27,237 bases of DNA from OFTM382 sp964352615 (GCA_964352615.1 CAYGSG010000036.1:1-27237), one strand, 5' to 3'; positions 16,780 through 25,878 are shown, counted from the first letter of the stretch. Numbers and translations: made by a program. The notes: generated from the sequence alone by a model not told the origin.

Positions 16780-18455
16780 CTCGCGCCCCCAGTCTGCGTA
16801 TCAACCGTCGGGAACGCCTCAGCAACCATCACGGCACCGGCCTCCAGACGCGAGTGCGAGTCCCCGTGAGGAGCAAGGTGGGCATCGCTTGCTGCAGCCG
16901 ACTGCACCACCGCGACCGTCTTGGCTACGCTCGGCTCCAGCAAGTCCATCACCGGCGACGGGTACAGCCCGAGCACCAGGCAAAGCACTGCGAGCGGCAT
17001 GAGCGTGAAGATCTCGCGGCCGGTCAAGTCGGCGGGCAGCGGGCCCGGGTGGTCGTTGTGCCCAACGGGCTCAACGAGCGGGCCAAAGCAGATCTTGCCG
17101 ACCAGGAACAGCAGGTAGATCGCCGCGACGATCACGCCCGTTCCGGCGAACAGCGCGTACCAAGGGCCGAGCACGCCCCACGTCACGCCCTTGAGCTCCA
17201 TGCCCGTGAGGCCCCACTGCCCGTCCGCGCTACCAGCCTGGAACGTGCCGAGCATGCACAGGAACTCGCTTACAAAGCCGTTGAGCCCTGGCAGCCCCAC
17301 CGAGGCCATCACGAAGAAGACCATGAAGCACGTCCACACCGGCATCTTGGCGGCAAGCCCGCCGAGTTCGTTCATCGACCGCGTGTGGTACCGCTCGTAC
17401 ATGAACCCGACCAGCAAGAACAATGCGCCCGTGCTCAGGCCGTGGTTGATCATGTACAGGATCGAGCCCTGCAAGCCCGCGTGGTTGAGGCTCATCAGCC
17501 CAAGCACACAAAAACCGAGGTGGCTCACCGACGAATACGCGACCAGCTTCTTCACGTCCGTCTGCACCCAGCAGATCAGCCCCGCGTACACGATTCCGAT
17601 GATGCTCAGCGTCGCGATCAACGGCGCGTACTCCGCGACCGCCACCGGCGTAAACGGCAGCACGAACCGGTAGATGCCGTAGGTGCCCAGCTTGAGCAGC
17701 ACGCCTGCCAAAATCACAGAGCCCGCTGTAGGTGCCTCGGTGTGCGCGAGCGGAAGCCACGTGTGGAACGGGAACAGCGGCACCTTGACCGCAAAGCCCG
17801 CGAGCATCGCCGCCATCACCCACGCCTGCTCGGTCGGGGACATCATCCGCGCCGACTCGGCAAGCCGGTCGATGTTCAGCGTCCAGCCGCCGTGATGCTG
17901 GGCCGTGAACCAGACGACGTACACCAGACCCGCCAGCGCGATCAGTGAGCCCGTAAATGTGTACAGGAAGAACTTGGTGCCCGCTGCCCTGCGGTTGGTC
18001 GAGCCGAACCGGCTGATCAAGATGTACATCGGCACGAGCGTGAACTCGAAGCAGATGTAGAAGACCATCAGGTCGCGGGCCGCGAACACGCCCACGATCG
18101 CCGCCTGCAAACCGAGCAGCCAGCCGTAGAACGTCCGCTGGTCCTTCACGATCGCGGTCCAAGACCCGAGCACGCACAACGGCGCGAGCAAACAGCTCAG
18201 CAGGATCATCAAGAGCGATACCGAATCAACACCCAGGTCCAGCCTGATGCCCAGCGAGGGCAGCCAGTCCATGCTGAACGCCAGCGGATCGCTCTCGCCA
18301 GCTCCAAGCCCCGGCTTGAACATCCGCCACGTCGTCAGCCCGAGCAGCAGGCTCACGCCCGAGCCCAGCAGCGCGATGCCCCGTGCGTGCTCAGCGGGCC
18401 GTGAGGCCACGATCAGCACGAACACCAACGGCACGATCATCATCGCGAGGAGCAT
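16776..18455 (-). CDS. nuoM: NADH-quinone oxidoreductase subunit M
   Basis: A 559-residue complex I membrane subunit, antiporter-like. Visible motifs: the conserved Glu helix (CFEFTLVPMYILISRFG), the proton-channel Lys and HTWLP loop (VKVPLFPFHTWLPLAHTEAP), SVILAGVLLKLGTYGIYRF, and KKLVAYSSVSHLGFCVLG. The start is the ATG at 18455, which overlaps the nuoL stop as TGATG; a GT-rich GGGGGGTGGG lies just upstream. An in-frame start at 18491 would add 12 non-homologous residues inside nuoL and is not preferred. It is a little longer than typical NuoM. Residues near 480-490 (PVGHNDHPGPLPADLTGREI) form a hydrophilic loop before the last helix. Confidence 0.97.
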   Translation of the reverse strand: MLLAMMIVPLVFVLIVASRPAEHARGIALLGSGVSLLLGLTTWRMFKPGLGAGESDPLAFSMDWLPSLGIRLDLGVDSVSLLMILLSCLLAPLCVLGSWTAIVKDQRTFYGWLLGLQAAIVGVFAARDLMVFYICFEFTLVPMYILISRFGSTNRRAAGTKFFLYTFTGSLIALAGLVYVVWFTAQHHGGWTLNIDRLAESARMMSPTEQAWVMAAMLAGFAVKVPLFPFHTWLPLAHTEAPTAGSVILAGVLLKLGTYGIYRFVLPFTPVAVAEYAPLIATLSIIGIVYAGLICWVQTDVKKLVAYSSVSHLGFCVLGLMSLNHAGLQGSILYMINHGLSTGALFLLVGFMYERYHTRSMNELGGLAAKMPVWTCFMVFFVMASVGLPGLNGFVSEFLCMLGTFQAGSADGQWGLTGMELKGVTWGVLGPWYALFAGTGVIVAAIYLLFLVGKICFGPLVEPVGHNDHPGPLPADLTGREIFTLMPLAVLCLVLGLYPSPVMDLLEPSVAKTVAVVQSAAASDAHLAPHGDSHSRLEAGAVMVAEAFPTVDTQTGGAR

Positions 18456-20797
18456 CAAGACCCACCCCCCGTCACCGCGATGACCATCCACACCGTCACC
18501 ACCACGACCGCCAGACCCGCGGCCATCCCGGCCGCGTAGCCCTGCAACAGGCCGCTCTGCGAGGGCCGAATCAATGACGCTACGAACCTCGGCAGCGAAC
18601 CGATCAGGTTCACCAGCCCGTCGATCAGAAGCTTGTCGATCAGATGGAACACGTGGCTCAATGCCCGCAGCGGCTTGACGATCAACGCCCCGTAAAACTC
18701 ATCGAAGTACCACTTGTTGCGTGCGTACGTCGGCAGCGGCATCATCGCATCCGCCAGCCCATCGGCCCGGCTGGTTGCGGCCTTGGTCCGCCCGCCGATG
18801 AACAGCCCCAGCGGCCCCTTGGGTCCGTGCAGGTACGCCGCCGCCAGAATACCAACCACGCCAAACACCGCCGACACGTAGTACATGATCTTGTGCGGGT
18901 CTTGGCCAAACAGCGTGCCGTGCGTTCCGCCGTGAGCATCGCCATGCGTTTGCTCATGGCCCGAGCCAACCCGGTCATCGACGTGCATGCCGATGTTCGA
19001 TGCGTCGAGGAACGCGGCGCTGCCAGCGGGCGTGTACGCCGAGCTGTTGTGGATCATGCCGCCCACCCAGCCGTGGTTCTCTTTGTCCACAAAGTAAAGC
19101 CCGGCCGCCGCGATCGACCCCACCGTCAGCAGGGCCAGCACCAGATTGATCGCCCAGCCCGGCGCGTGCGGGTGGAACCCGTGATGATGCCCGTCGCCGT
19201 GCTCGCCCGCGTCGTGCGCGTGGTGCTCGCCGTGGGCTGCATCGTCCGCGTGGTCGTGCGCATCATCGCCCGGCTCGGCGTGCTGAGGCCCAACAAACAC
19301 GCGGAAGAACACGCGGAACGTGTAGTACGCGGTCAGCCCCGCTGTCACCAGCAGCACCCAGCCCAAGATCGAGTAGCCCGGCCCGGGCGTCACAAACGCC
19401 TCGGCGAGGATCATGTCCTTGCTGAAGTAGCCCGCGGTGAACGGGAAGCCCGCCAGGTTCAGGCAGCCCACGAACATCGCGATGGCCACGATGCCCCAGC
19501 CCTTCATAAACGCCACGCCGCTGAGCTTCCGCAGATCAAGCTGGCCCGCAAAGCCGTGCATGACCGCACCGCACGCGAGGAACAGCATCGCCTTAAAGAA
19601 CGCGTGCGTGAGCACGTGGAACGCAGCGCCCGCGGTGCTCAAGAACGCGAGCCCGCAGAACATGTACCCGAGCTGCGAAACGGTCGAGTACGCCATGATC
19701 CGTTTGATGTCGAACTGGGCCATGCCGATGGTCGCGCTGACCAGCGCCGTCGCCGCACCCACCCACGCCACGATGGGCAGCGCGATCGGGCTGACCACAA
19801 AGAACGCGTAGGTGCGGGCGATCAGGTAGACGCCGGCGGTGACCATCGTCGCCGCGTGGATCAGCGCGCTGACCGGGGTCGGGCCTTCCATCGCGTCGGG
19901 CAGCCACACAAACAATGGCAACTGAGCGCTCTTGCCGAACGCCCCCACCATGAACAGCACGGGGATCAGGCCAACTTGCAACGGGACATTCCATGCCCGT
20001 CCTGCGGCTACCTCGTCAACGAACTCCTGCACTTGCGGAAACAACTCCGCGTACTCGACCGTCCCGAAATGCACGTACGTCAGGAAGATGCCCATCAAGA
20101 GCCCGAGGTCGCCGATGCGGTTGACCACGAACGCCTTCTTGCTCGCCGCCACCGCCGAGGGCTTCTTGAAGTAGTACCCGATCAGCAGGTACGAGCACAG
20201 GCCCACACCCTCCCAGCCCAGGAACATCAGCACCAGGTTGTCGGCCATCACCAGGCACGCCATCGAGAACACGAACAGGTTGAACGCCATGAAGAACCGC
20301 GCGTAGCCGGCCTTCAAATCATCCGCCATGTACTCGCTCGCGTACAACGCGATCAGCGTCGCAAGCCCCGTTACAAACAGCATCCACAGGCACGTCAACG
20401 AATCGATATACAGCCCAAAGTCCGCCGTAAACCGCTGGCCGTTGCCCGTCGCCAGGTCGATCCACCGGAAGCCGTACGTCACCGCAGGGCCAGCCGAGAC
20501 GTTGAGGTACATCACGACCGTGGTCGCAAACGCCCCGCCCAGACACGCCACCGTGAGCCACGCCGGCAGCTTGGTACGGATGCCCAAGAGCGCCGTAAGC
20601 GTCACCAGCACCACGCCCAGCATCGGCAAGAGCGGGATCAGCAGCACGTACCAAGGCCCCATCACGACATCCGCCGCGTGCGAACCGCCGTGCACCGCAG
20701 CCTCGGCGGCCCCGTGGCCCGCAGCCTGCTGCAACCCGCCCGCCGCATCGGTGGCGGTGGTCAGCAGGCTCGTTATGGACTCGGCCAGGTTCAGCAT
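18455..20797 (-). CDS. nuoL: NADH-quinone oxidoreductase subunit L with His-rich loops
   Basis: A 780-residue distal antiporter-like subunit of complex I; NuoL is normally about 610-650 residues. Conserved elements: the Glu helix (FLGWEGVGLCSYLLIGYYF), the Lys/WLPDAMEGPTPVSALIHAAT channel region, IMAYSTVSQLGYMFCGLAF, and AGYFSKDMIL. Extra length comes from a His-rich hydrophilic loop at about residues 505-546 (13 His in 42), a second loop at about 603-632 (HEQTHGDAHGGTHGTLFG) and a 35-40 residue N-terminal leader before the first helix. The C-terminus keeps the linker (ARNKWYFDEFYGALIVKPLR) and the last membrane segment. The start is uncertain: ATG at 20797, or GTG at 20824. I chose ATG, 46 bases after the nuoK stop. 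nuoM follows with a one-base overlap. Confidence 0.95.
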   Translation of the reverse strand: MLNLAESITSLLTTATDAAGGLQQAAGHGAAEAAVHGGSHAADVVMGPWYVLLIPLLPMLGVVLVTLTALLGIRTKLPAWLTVACLGGAFATTVVMYLNVSAGPAVTYGFRWIDLATGNGQRFTADFGLYIDSLTCLWMLFVTGLATLIALYASEYMADDLKAGYARFFMAFNLFVFSMACLVMADNLVLMFLGWEGVGLCSYLLIGYYFKKPSAVAASKKAFVVNRIGDLGLLMGIFLTYVHFGTVEYAELFPQVQEFVDEVAAGRAWNVPLQVGLIPVLFMVGAFGKSAQLPLFVWLPDAMEGPTPVSALIHAATMVTAGVYLIARTYAFFVVSPIALPIVAWVGAATALVSATIGMAQFDIKRIMAYSTVSQLGYMFCGLAFLSTAGAAFHVLTHAFFKAMLFLACGAVMHGFAGQLDLRKLSGVAFMKGWGIVAIAMFVGCLNLAGFPFTAGYFSKDMILAEAFVTPGPGYSILGWVLLVTAGLTAYYTFRVFFRVFVGPQHAEPGDDAHDHADDAAHGEHHAHDAGEHGDGHHHGFHPHAPGWAINLVLALLTVGSIAAAGLYFVDKENHGWVGGMIHNSSAYTPAGSAAFLDASNIGMHVDDRVGSGHEQTHGDAHGGTHGTLFGQDPHKIMYYVSAVFGVVGILAAAYLHGPKGPLGLFIGGRTKAATSRADGLADAMMPLPTYARNKWYFDEFYGALIVKPLRALSHVFHLIDKLLIDGLVNLIGSLPRFVASLIRPSQSGLLQGYAAGMAAGLAVVVVTVWMVIAVTGGGS

Positions 20798-20843
20798 CAC
20801 GCGTTCATCCAGTTCTGTTGGCACAGGGCAGGCCCAAAGCAGG

Positions 20844-21197
20844 TCAACCCTTCATCTCCGACCACTGCTCCGCATCCAGCGAATCACGCCTGCGGAACAG
20901 CAACACAACCAACGCCAACGCAAGCGCCGCTTCCGCCGCCGCGACCGTCAGCACAAAGATCACGAACGTCTGGCCCGTCTGCTCCATGTGGAAACGGCTG
21001 AACGCGATCAGCGCGATCCCCGCAGCCTGGAACATCAGCTCCGTGCACAAGAACATCACGATCAGGTTCCGCCGGGTCAGAAACCCGATCAGCCCGATCG
21101 CGAACATCGCCGCCGACAGGAACAGGTAGTGCGCGAGCGTGGCCGGCGCCATCGCCGCGGGCAGATCAGCCTGGGCCAGCGTGGTCAGCATGTCCAT
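20844..21197 (-). CDS. nuoK: NADH-quinone oxidoreductase subunit K
   Basis: A 117-residue membrane subunit of complex I with three helices. The two membrane Glu residues of the family are present: one in LCTELMFQAAG, the other in VAAAEAALALALVVLLF. Both are known in this family to matter for proton transfer. The N-terminus is about 15 residues longer than the usual 100-residue protein (MDMLTTLAQADLPAAMAPAT); a second ATG two codons in is possible. The ATG overlaps the nuoJ stop as TGATG at 21197, indicating coupling. Confidence 0.96.
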   Translation of the reverse strand: MDMLTTLAQADLPAAMAPATLAHYLFLSAAMFAIGLIGFLTRRNLIVMFLCTELMFQAAGIALIAFSRFHMEQTGQTFVIFVLTVAAAEAALALALVVLLFRRRDSLDAEQWSEMKG

Positions 21198-22168
21198 CAG
21201 CCAGCCTCCCCATCGGTATCCGCGATCACCGCGTCGGCGGTCAGCCCGCCACGAGCCGCGATCGCCTCGGATGCGCGCCGCTTGGCCTCGTCTTCAAGCT
21301 CCGACTGACGCCGCGCCAGCACCGTCGCGCCGACCATCGCCATCAGCAGGATGATCCCCGCGATCTCGATCGTTCCCGGGTGCTCAGCCAACAGATCAAA
21401 GCCAACCAGTTCCACATTCGTTGGCTCGACACCCTCGGGCAGCGCCACCGTCGTAAGCGAATCGCTCGTCTGCACCTCGGCCACGCCCTCGGCCGCGTTG
21501 ATCTTGACGACCAAGTCTTCCTTGCCGATCACACCCTGCTCGCGCAGCAGCCGCTCGGCCTTGCCGGGCATCCGCTCCATCACCGCCATCGACCGTGCCG
21601 CCTCTTCGCCCGGGGCCGCGTCCGACTCAAGCGTCGCAGAGCCCGTGAACAGCAGCGCCGTCAAAGCCCCCAACAGCACGAACGAAGCCGTCACCGCGAA
21701 CACCGGTTCCCGGCCCGCAACGTCGTACTCCGCGAGCACCTCGATGCGGTCCTCGCTCGGGGCCTGTGTCGCCAGCATGATGACGAACAGGTAGGTAATC
21801 AGAATCGCGCCCGCGTAGATAATCACCAGCGCGAACGCCAGGAACTCCGCTGCCAGAATCACGTACAGCCCGCAACTCGACAGAATCGTCAAGATAAAGA
21901 ACAGCGCCGCGTACACCGGACGCGGGTGCGTAATCACCCGCAAGGACGACCCCAGCGCGATCACGCCGAACACATAGAAATGGAGGTTGGGAATCGCGTC
22001 CGGGTTGGTCAGCGCCAGGCTCAGGAGCACCAAGCCAAGCCCGCCGCCCGCGATCACCGCACCGATCGCCTGCGGGTTCACACGCCGACGCGGGATCGCC
22101 ACCGCCACGCCGATACCAGCGATCAGCAGGCCGATGAACAAGAGGTAAGGGCTCACGATCTCCGTCAC
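21197..22168 (-). CDS. nuoJ: NADH-quinone oxidoreductase subunit J, enlarged
   Basis: A 323-residue complex I membrane subunit; the family is usually 165-220. The core starts at about residue 62 (FYVFGVIALGSSLRVITHP) and includes the diagnostic helix FALVIIYAGAILITYLFVIM (112-131) and the last helix (GTIEIAGIILLMAMVGATVL, 265-284). Two additions stand out: an N-terminal pair of membrane helices (about 7-25 and 35-55), and an insertion of about 75 residues between the fourth and fifth core helices (about 177-251, with charged, mixed helix/strand character), which probably faces one side of the membrane as a small domain. A hydrophilic tail (285-323) follows. It starts with GTG at 22168; no better start in frame is seen. 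First gene of the nuoJKLMN block; nuoI or other nuo genes do not precede it. Confidence 0.93.
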   Translation of the reverse strand: MTEIVSPYLLFIGLLIAGIGVAVAIPRRRVNPQAIGAVIAGGGLGLVLLSLALTNPDAIPNLHFYVFGVIALGSSLRVITHPRPVYAALFFILTILSSCGLYVILAAEFLAFALVIIYAGAILITYLFVIMLATQAPSEDRIEVLAEYDVAGREPVFAVTASFVLLGALTALLFTGSATLESDAAPGEEAARSMAVMERMPGKAERLLREQGVIGKEDLVVKINAAEGVAEVQTSDSLTTVALPEGVEPTNVELVGFDLLAEHPGTIEIAGIILLMAMVGATVLARRQSELEDEAKRRASEAIAARGGLTADAVIADTDGEAG

Positions 22169-22383
22169 GAAACACCGTCAACAGGCCCCGCAAGCCCGCC
22201 AATGGCCCCAGCAACAACCGGCCGCCCGATCCATCGCCAGAACGCTCGCCCGTTAGCCGACCCGCAACACACGGGCGGATCGACCCCGCTCCGGTGCGGG
22301 AGCAACAGCGTAGATCAGGCCCCGGTGAGCATCAACTAGCTTCGCCTCTCCGATCGCTCACCCCGCTCCGCTAGCATCACCCC

Positions 22384-23025
22384 GTGACCGTGCCGCAAGC
22401 CATCGCGCCGTCTGCCATCCAGCGGGCCATCCCCAACGCGCTGACCACCGGCAGGCTCATCGCCGCCGGGGCTGTCATTTGGATGCTGGGTTCGCTCGAA
22501 CCACTGAGCCCATCGCGTCTGCTTTGGGCTGCTGGCCTGTTCATCGCCGCGGCCCTCACCGATGCCCTCGATGGCTTTCTCGCCCGCCGATGGAACGCGG
22601 TCTCCAAATTCGGCCGGGTCGCCGACCCCCTCGCCGACAAGATTCTCGTGCTCGGAGCGTTCGTCTGCCTCGCCGGACCCGCGTTTGCCCGAATCGGCCC
22701 CGATGGAGCCTGGCAGCAGTCCGCGGTCACCCCCGTCATCGCCTCGATCATCCTCGCCCGCGAGCTGCTGGTGACCTCGCTCAGAGGCCTCATCGAGGGA
22801 TCCGGCGCCGACTTCTCCGCCTCTACCAGCGGCAAGGCCAAAATGGTCCTTCAAAGCGTCTGCATCCCGCTCGTGTTGATCGTGCTGGCCACCCAAGACG
22901 CCCAGCCCGGTTCGACCGCCCGGGCCGTTCTGACCACTGCCGTCTGGCTCACAACAGCCGTAACCGCAATCAGCGCATGGCCTTACATCGTCCGTGCCGC
23001 CACTCTAAATCGGACCCCCGCATGA
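22384..23025 (+). CDS. pgsA: CDP-diacylglycerol--glycerol-3-phosphate 3-phosphatidyltransferase
   Basis: A 213-residue membrane enzyme that makes phosphatidylglycerol phosphate from CDP-diacylglycerol and glycerol-3-phosphate. The CDP-alcohol phosphatidyltransferase signature is complete: Asp60, Asp63-Gly64, Ala67-Arg68, Gly77, Asp81 and Asp85 (TDALDGFLARRWNAVSKFGR, then VADPLADK). These aspartates bind the metal ions and the CDP moiety. Helices flank the motif on both sides. It starts at GTG (22384); another GTG follows two codons later, and no Shine-Dalgarno is evident. The stop overlaps the pgpA start as ATGA, and the two products act in sequence. It is divergent from nuoJ, with 215 bases between. 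Confidence 0.93.
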   Translation: MTVPQAIAPSAIQRAIPNALTTGRLIAAGAVIWMLGSLEPLSPSRLLWAAGLFIAAALTDALDGFLARRWNAVSKFGRVADPLADKILVLGAFVCLAGPAFARIGPDGAWQQSAVTPVIASIILARELLVTSLRGLIEGSGADFSASTSGKAKMVLQSVCIPLVLIVLATQDAQPGSTARAVLTTAVWLTTAVTAISAWPYIVRAATLNRTPA

Positions 23026-23609
23026 ACAGCATGAACAGCCAACCCAGCCCATCGCCCGGCCAATCGCCCGGCAGCGCCCCGTCCTCAGCCAACCCCTCGT
23101 TCGCCCTGCGAGCCTGCACCACCTTCGGGCTCGGCTACCTCCGCCCCGCCTCGGGCACCTGGGGCTCGATGCCCCCGGTGGCCATCGCGGGCGTCCTGCT
23201 GCTGGCCTCGGCTCCTGCCTGGGCCATCACGCTGACCATGGCTGTCATCGCCATCGCCTTCACATGGGCCTGCATCGCGGGCGGCGATGAGGCCGAGGCC
23301 CGCTTCAACCGCAAGGACCCGGGCCAAGTCGTAGCCGACGAGACCGCAGGCATGGCTCTGGCCATGCTCTGGCTGCCCGCTCAGGCGTTCGAATCGCCTC
23401 AGATCGCGATCTTCACCCTCGTCCTCTGCTTCCTTGTCTTCCGCATCCTCGACATCCTCAAGCCCTGGCCCATCAACGGCCTGCAACGCATCCCCGGCGG
23501 CTGGGGCATCGTCATCGATGACCTCCTCGCGGGCCTGCTCACCCTGGGCATCGTCCACGCCGCAGCATGGGCCAACGCGCAGCGCATCGCCTCCCAGCTA
23601 GGCACCTGA
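23022..23609 (+). CDS. pgpA: Phosphatidylglycerophosphatase A
   Basis: A 195-residue membrane phosphatase that removes the phosphate from phosphatidylglycerol phosphate, finishing phosphatidylglycerol synthesis begun by the upstream gene. Family motifs: GLGYLRPASGTWGS (36-49), DPGQVVADETAGM (about 98-110, the acidic catalytic segment), FRILDILKPWPI and GGWGIVIDDLLAG. The frame is open back to 22479 inside pgsA, but homology begins after 23022 and the ATG there overlaps the pgsA stop (ATGA), so that is the start; a second ATG at 23031 is possible. The first 25 residues are Ser/Pro/Gln-rich and not family-like. It ends 34 bases before the convergent peptidase gene. Confidence 0.94.
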   Translation: MNSMNSQPSPSPGQSPGSAPSSANPSFALRACTTFGLGYLRPASGTWGSMPPVAIAGVLLLASAPAWAITLTMAVIAIAFTWACIAGGDEAEARFNRKDPGQVVADETAGMALAMLWLPAQAFESPQIAIFTLVLCFLVFRILDILKPWPINGLQRIPGGWGIVIDDLLAGLLTLGIVHAAAWANAQRIASQLGT

Positions 23610-23643
23610 ATCTGTTCGCCAAAAGCTATTATCGCCGGACCTA

Positions 23644-25671
23644 CTAGCGCCGGCCCCACTGGTTGTTCGACCGGTTGACATCGGGCATCACCACGTCCGG
23701 GTCGACCGTTACCCACTTCACGCGCCTGCCGCCCGCGTCCCAGCCCGCGGTCCATGAGTCGGTCGTCGCCCACGCCTCGGCGGGCAGCGTCCGCCGTTCG
23801 GTCGAGCCATCGGCGTACCCGACCTCATACTCGACCGGCATGACCACGCCGCCGGTGGTGGTCATCGTCGCACGCACCCAGCCCGGCGCGCCGTCTTCAT
23901 TGCGTTCCTGCTCGACGCGAGCCACGCCCTGATCAAGCGTGCCCGTGCCATAGAACCAACCCTTGAAGAACCAGCCAAGGTCCGCCCCGCTCACGTCTTC
24001 CATCGTCCTGAAAAAATCCGCAGGCTGGGGGCTCTTGAACGCCCAGCGGTCCACGTACGCACGGAACGCCCGATCAAACCGCTCGGCTCCAAGCACCTCT
24101 TCGCGCAGCAGGTACAACCCCACCGCCGGCTTGCCGTACGCCAGATAGCCCAGGTTTCGCCCATAGATAAAGTCCGGCCGCGTGGCGATGCACTGCTGGT
24201 GCTCGGTGGCCATTCGATCTGCGATGCCCGCCGGGCTGCGCGAGCCCCGGAACATGTCCGTGTCTTCCCACCACTTGCGGTTCGAATAGATGTTGATGAA
24301 GCTGTTGAACCCCTCGTCCATCCACGCGTGGCGGCGCTCGTCCGTGTTCACGATGAACGGGAACCACTGGTGGCCGAACTCGTGGTCCGTCACGCCGAAC
24401 AGCGCCTGCTCCGTGCTCCGCGCCCTACAGAAGACAATGCCCGGGTACTCCATGCCCCCGACGATCCCGTTAACGTTGATCGCGCTCGGCCACGGGTACG
24501 GATGCAGCATCTCGGAGTAGAACCCGATCGAATGCCGCGTCATTTGCGTCGACTGCTCCCACAACGGCTGGCCCTCTTTCGGGTACAGGCTCTGGCACAG
24601 CACGCGCGCCTCGCCGCCCTCGCGCTGCACGGCCACACTCGCTGCATCCCAGATGAACGCATCGCTGCTCGCCCACGCAAACGCGCGCACATCGTTCGCC
24701 ACGAACTGCCACGTCTTCGTGCCGCTCGAGGGCGCTGATGCCACTTCGCTTGCGCCGCGAATGACAACCGTGTCGTCTGACCGCTTCGCCTGCTCGTAGC
24801 GAGCGAGCTGCGCGCTATCGAGCACGGCCGATGCATTCACCAGTTCGCCCGTGGCTCCCACAACGTGATCCGCAGGCACCGTCAGCCGAACCTCGAACCG
24901 CCCAAAGTCCGTGTAGAACTCGCCCTGGCCGAGGTACTCAAGCGTGTTCCAGCCGTCGATGTCGTCGTACTTGGCTATCAGCGGAATCCACTGCGCGATC
25001 TCGTACACCACGCCCTGCTCTACATCCTCGGTGCCCATCCGGTCCGCGCCGTAGGGCGGCACGTTGAACGACCATCCCATCTCGATCTCGATCGTCTCGC
25101 CCGGCTGCATCGGCCGCTCAAGATCAAGCCGGCCCAGTGTGCCATGCTCGTGCCAGCTTGAAGCCTGGCCAGAAGTTTCCATCCTGGCAACCGTCAGCCC
25201 GCCATCGACCCCTTCGCGCTGCCCGAATCGGCTGCCCATCGGCTTACTCAAGGAGCCAGCGCTGCCGTCGGCAAACAGGTTCTGCTCCAGATGCACCCAC
25301 ACATACGCAAGCTCGTGCGGCGAGTTGTTGTGGTACGTCACTCGGCCCGTCGCAGACACCCGCCGAGCCGCAGCATCCAGCGAAGCATCGATCACGTAGT
25401 CCGCCCGCTGCTGCCAGTACGCCGGGCCCGGCGCCCCGCTGCCGAGCCGAACCTCGCTCGCCGGCGGCAGTTCCATCGGCGTGAACAACGCGGTGTCCGG
25501 GTTCCGCTCCCGGCTTGCCAGCGGCGCCCCCTCGGTCGGGCCAGCCTTGAGGCGGCCCTCGGTGCTGCTAGCCGCACAGCCACCCAGCATCAGCCCCGCC
25601 GCCATCAACACTGCCATGCGCCATTGGCCCCGCTGGCCCCACATGCCCCGCCGACTGCCTGCCTTCGCCAT
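23644..25671 (-). CDS. M1-family zinc metallopeptidase, predicted lipoprotein
   Basis: A 675-residue peptidase of the gluzincin (M1) family. The N-terminus has an Arg-rich start, a hydrophobic stretch and a lipobox ending LGGC at Cys32, so it is probably exported and lipid-anchored. The catalytic set is complete: the exopeptidase loop GGMEYP (405-410), HEFGH (His430, Glu431, His434), and the third zinc ligand Glu453 exactly 18 residues after His434. A later AYGKPAVGLYLLR supplies the likely transition-state Tyr. Residues up to about 280 form the N-terminal beta saddle. It probably trims peptides outside the cytoplasmic membrane. The start at 25671 has a strong GAGGAGGAG Shine-Dalgarno at 25677-25685. 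It is divergent from the PEP-CTERM-like gene, and aminopeptidase specificity is inferred from family only. Confidence 0.93.
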   Translation of the reverse strand: MAKAGSRRGMWGQRGQWRMAVLMAAGLMLGGCAASSTEGRLKAGPTEGAPLASRERNPDTALFTPMELPPASEVRLGSGAPGPAYWQQRADYVIDASLDAAARRVSATGRVTYHNNSPHELAYVWVHLEQNLFADGSAGSLSKPMGSRFGQREGVDGGLTVARMETSGQASSWHEHGTLGRLDLERPMQPGETIEIEMGWSFNVPPYGADRMGTEDVEQGVVYEIAQWIPLIAKYDDIDGWNTLEYLGQGEFYTDFGRFEVRLTVPADHVVGATGELVNASAVLDSAQLARYEQAKRSDDTVVIRGASEVASAPSSGTKTWQFVANDVRAFAWASSDAFIWDAASVAVQREGGEARVLCQSLYPKEGQPLWEQSTQMTRHSIGFYSEMLHPYPWPSAINVNGIVGGMEYPGIVFCRARSTEQALFGVTDHEFGHQWFPFIVNTDERRHAWMDEGFNSFINIYSNRKWWEDTDMFRGSRSPAGIADRMATEHQQCIATRPDFIYGRNLGYLAYGKPAVGLYLLREEVLGAERFDRAFRAYVDRWAFKSPQPADFFRTMEDVSGADLGWFFKGWFYGTGTLDQGVARVEQERNEDGAPGWVRATMTTTGGVVMPVEYEVGYADGSTERRTLPAEAWATTDSWTAGWDAGGRRVKWVTVDPDVVMPDVNRSNNQWGRR

Positions 25672-25850
25672 GTCCGCTCCTCCTCAACAACGGTGCCGCC
25701 CCGCGCCCAGCCGGGCAAGATCGCGAGTATGCCAACTTCCCCAGTTGCCCGCGTCCGCTCGCACGCCCGAACGACAGCGGCGGCGGTTCATGCTCTGAAC
25801 CCCGTACAACCACTGGTAGAAGGTCCGAAAACGCGGTTGCAATCCGCCTA

Positions 25851-25878
25851 TTGACACCCATTTGGGGGGCCGTAGCTT
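25851..25878 (+). promoter_or_regulatory. Candidate promoter for the PEP-CTERM-like gene
   Basis: A perfect -35 hexamer TTGACA (25851-25856) is followed after 16 bases by TAGCTT (25873-25878), a 3-of-6 match to the -10. An overlapping second pair, TTGACC (25877-25882) and TAGGCT (25899-25904), has the same 16-base spacing. Either would give a leader of about 140-170 bases. Confidence 0.4.

Noticed and set aside
16761..17948. 395-codon plus-strand frame opposite nuoM
   Set aside because: Antisense of nuoM, same His/Arg-rich shadow signature.
18644..21001. 785-codon plus-strand frame opposite nuoL and nuoK
   Set aside because: His/Arg/Gln-rich reverse image of the membrane-protein codons; nuoL and nuoK on the other strand are unmistakable.
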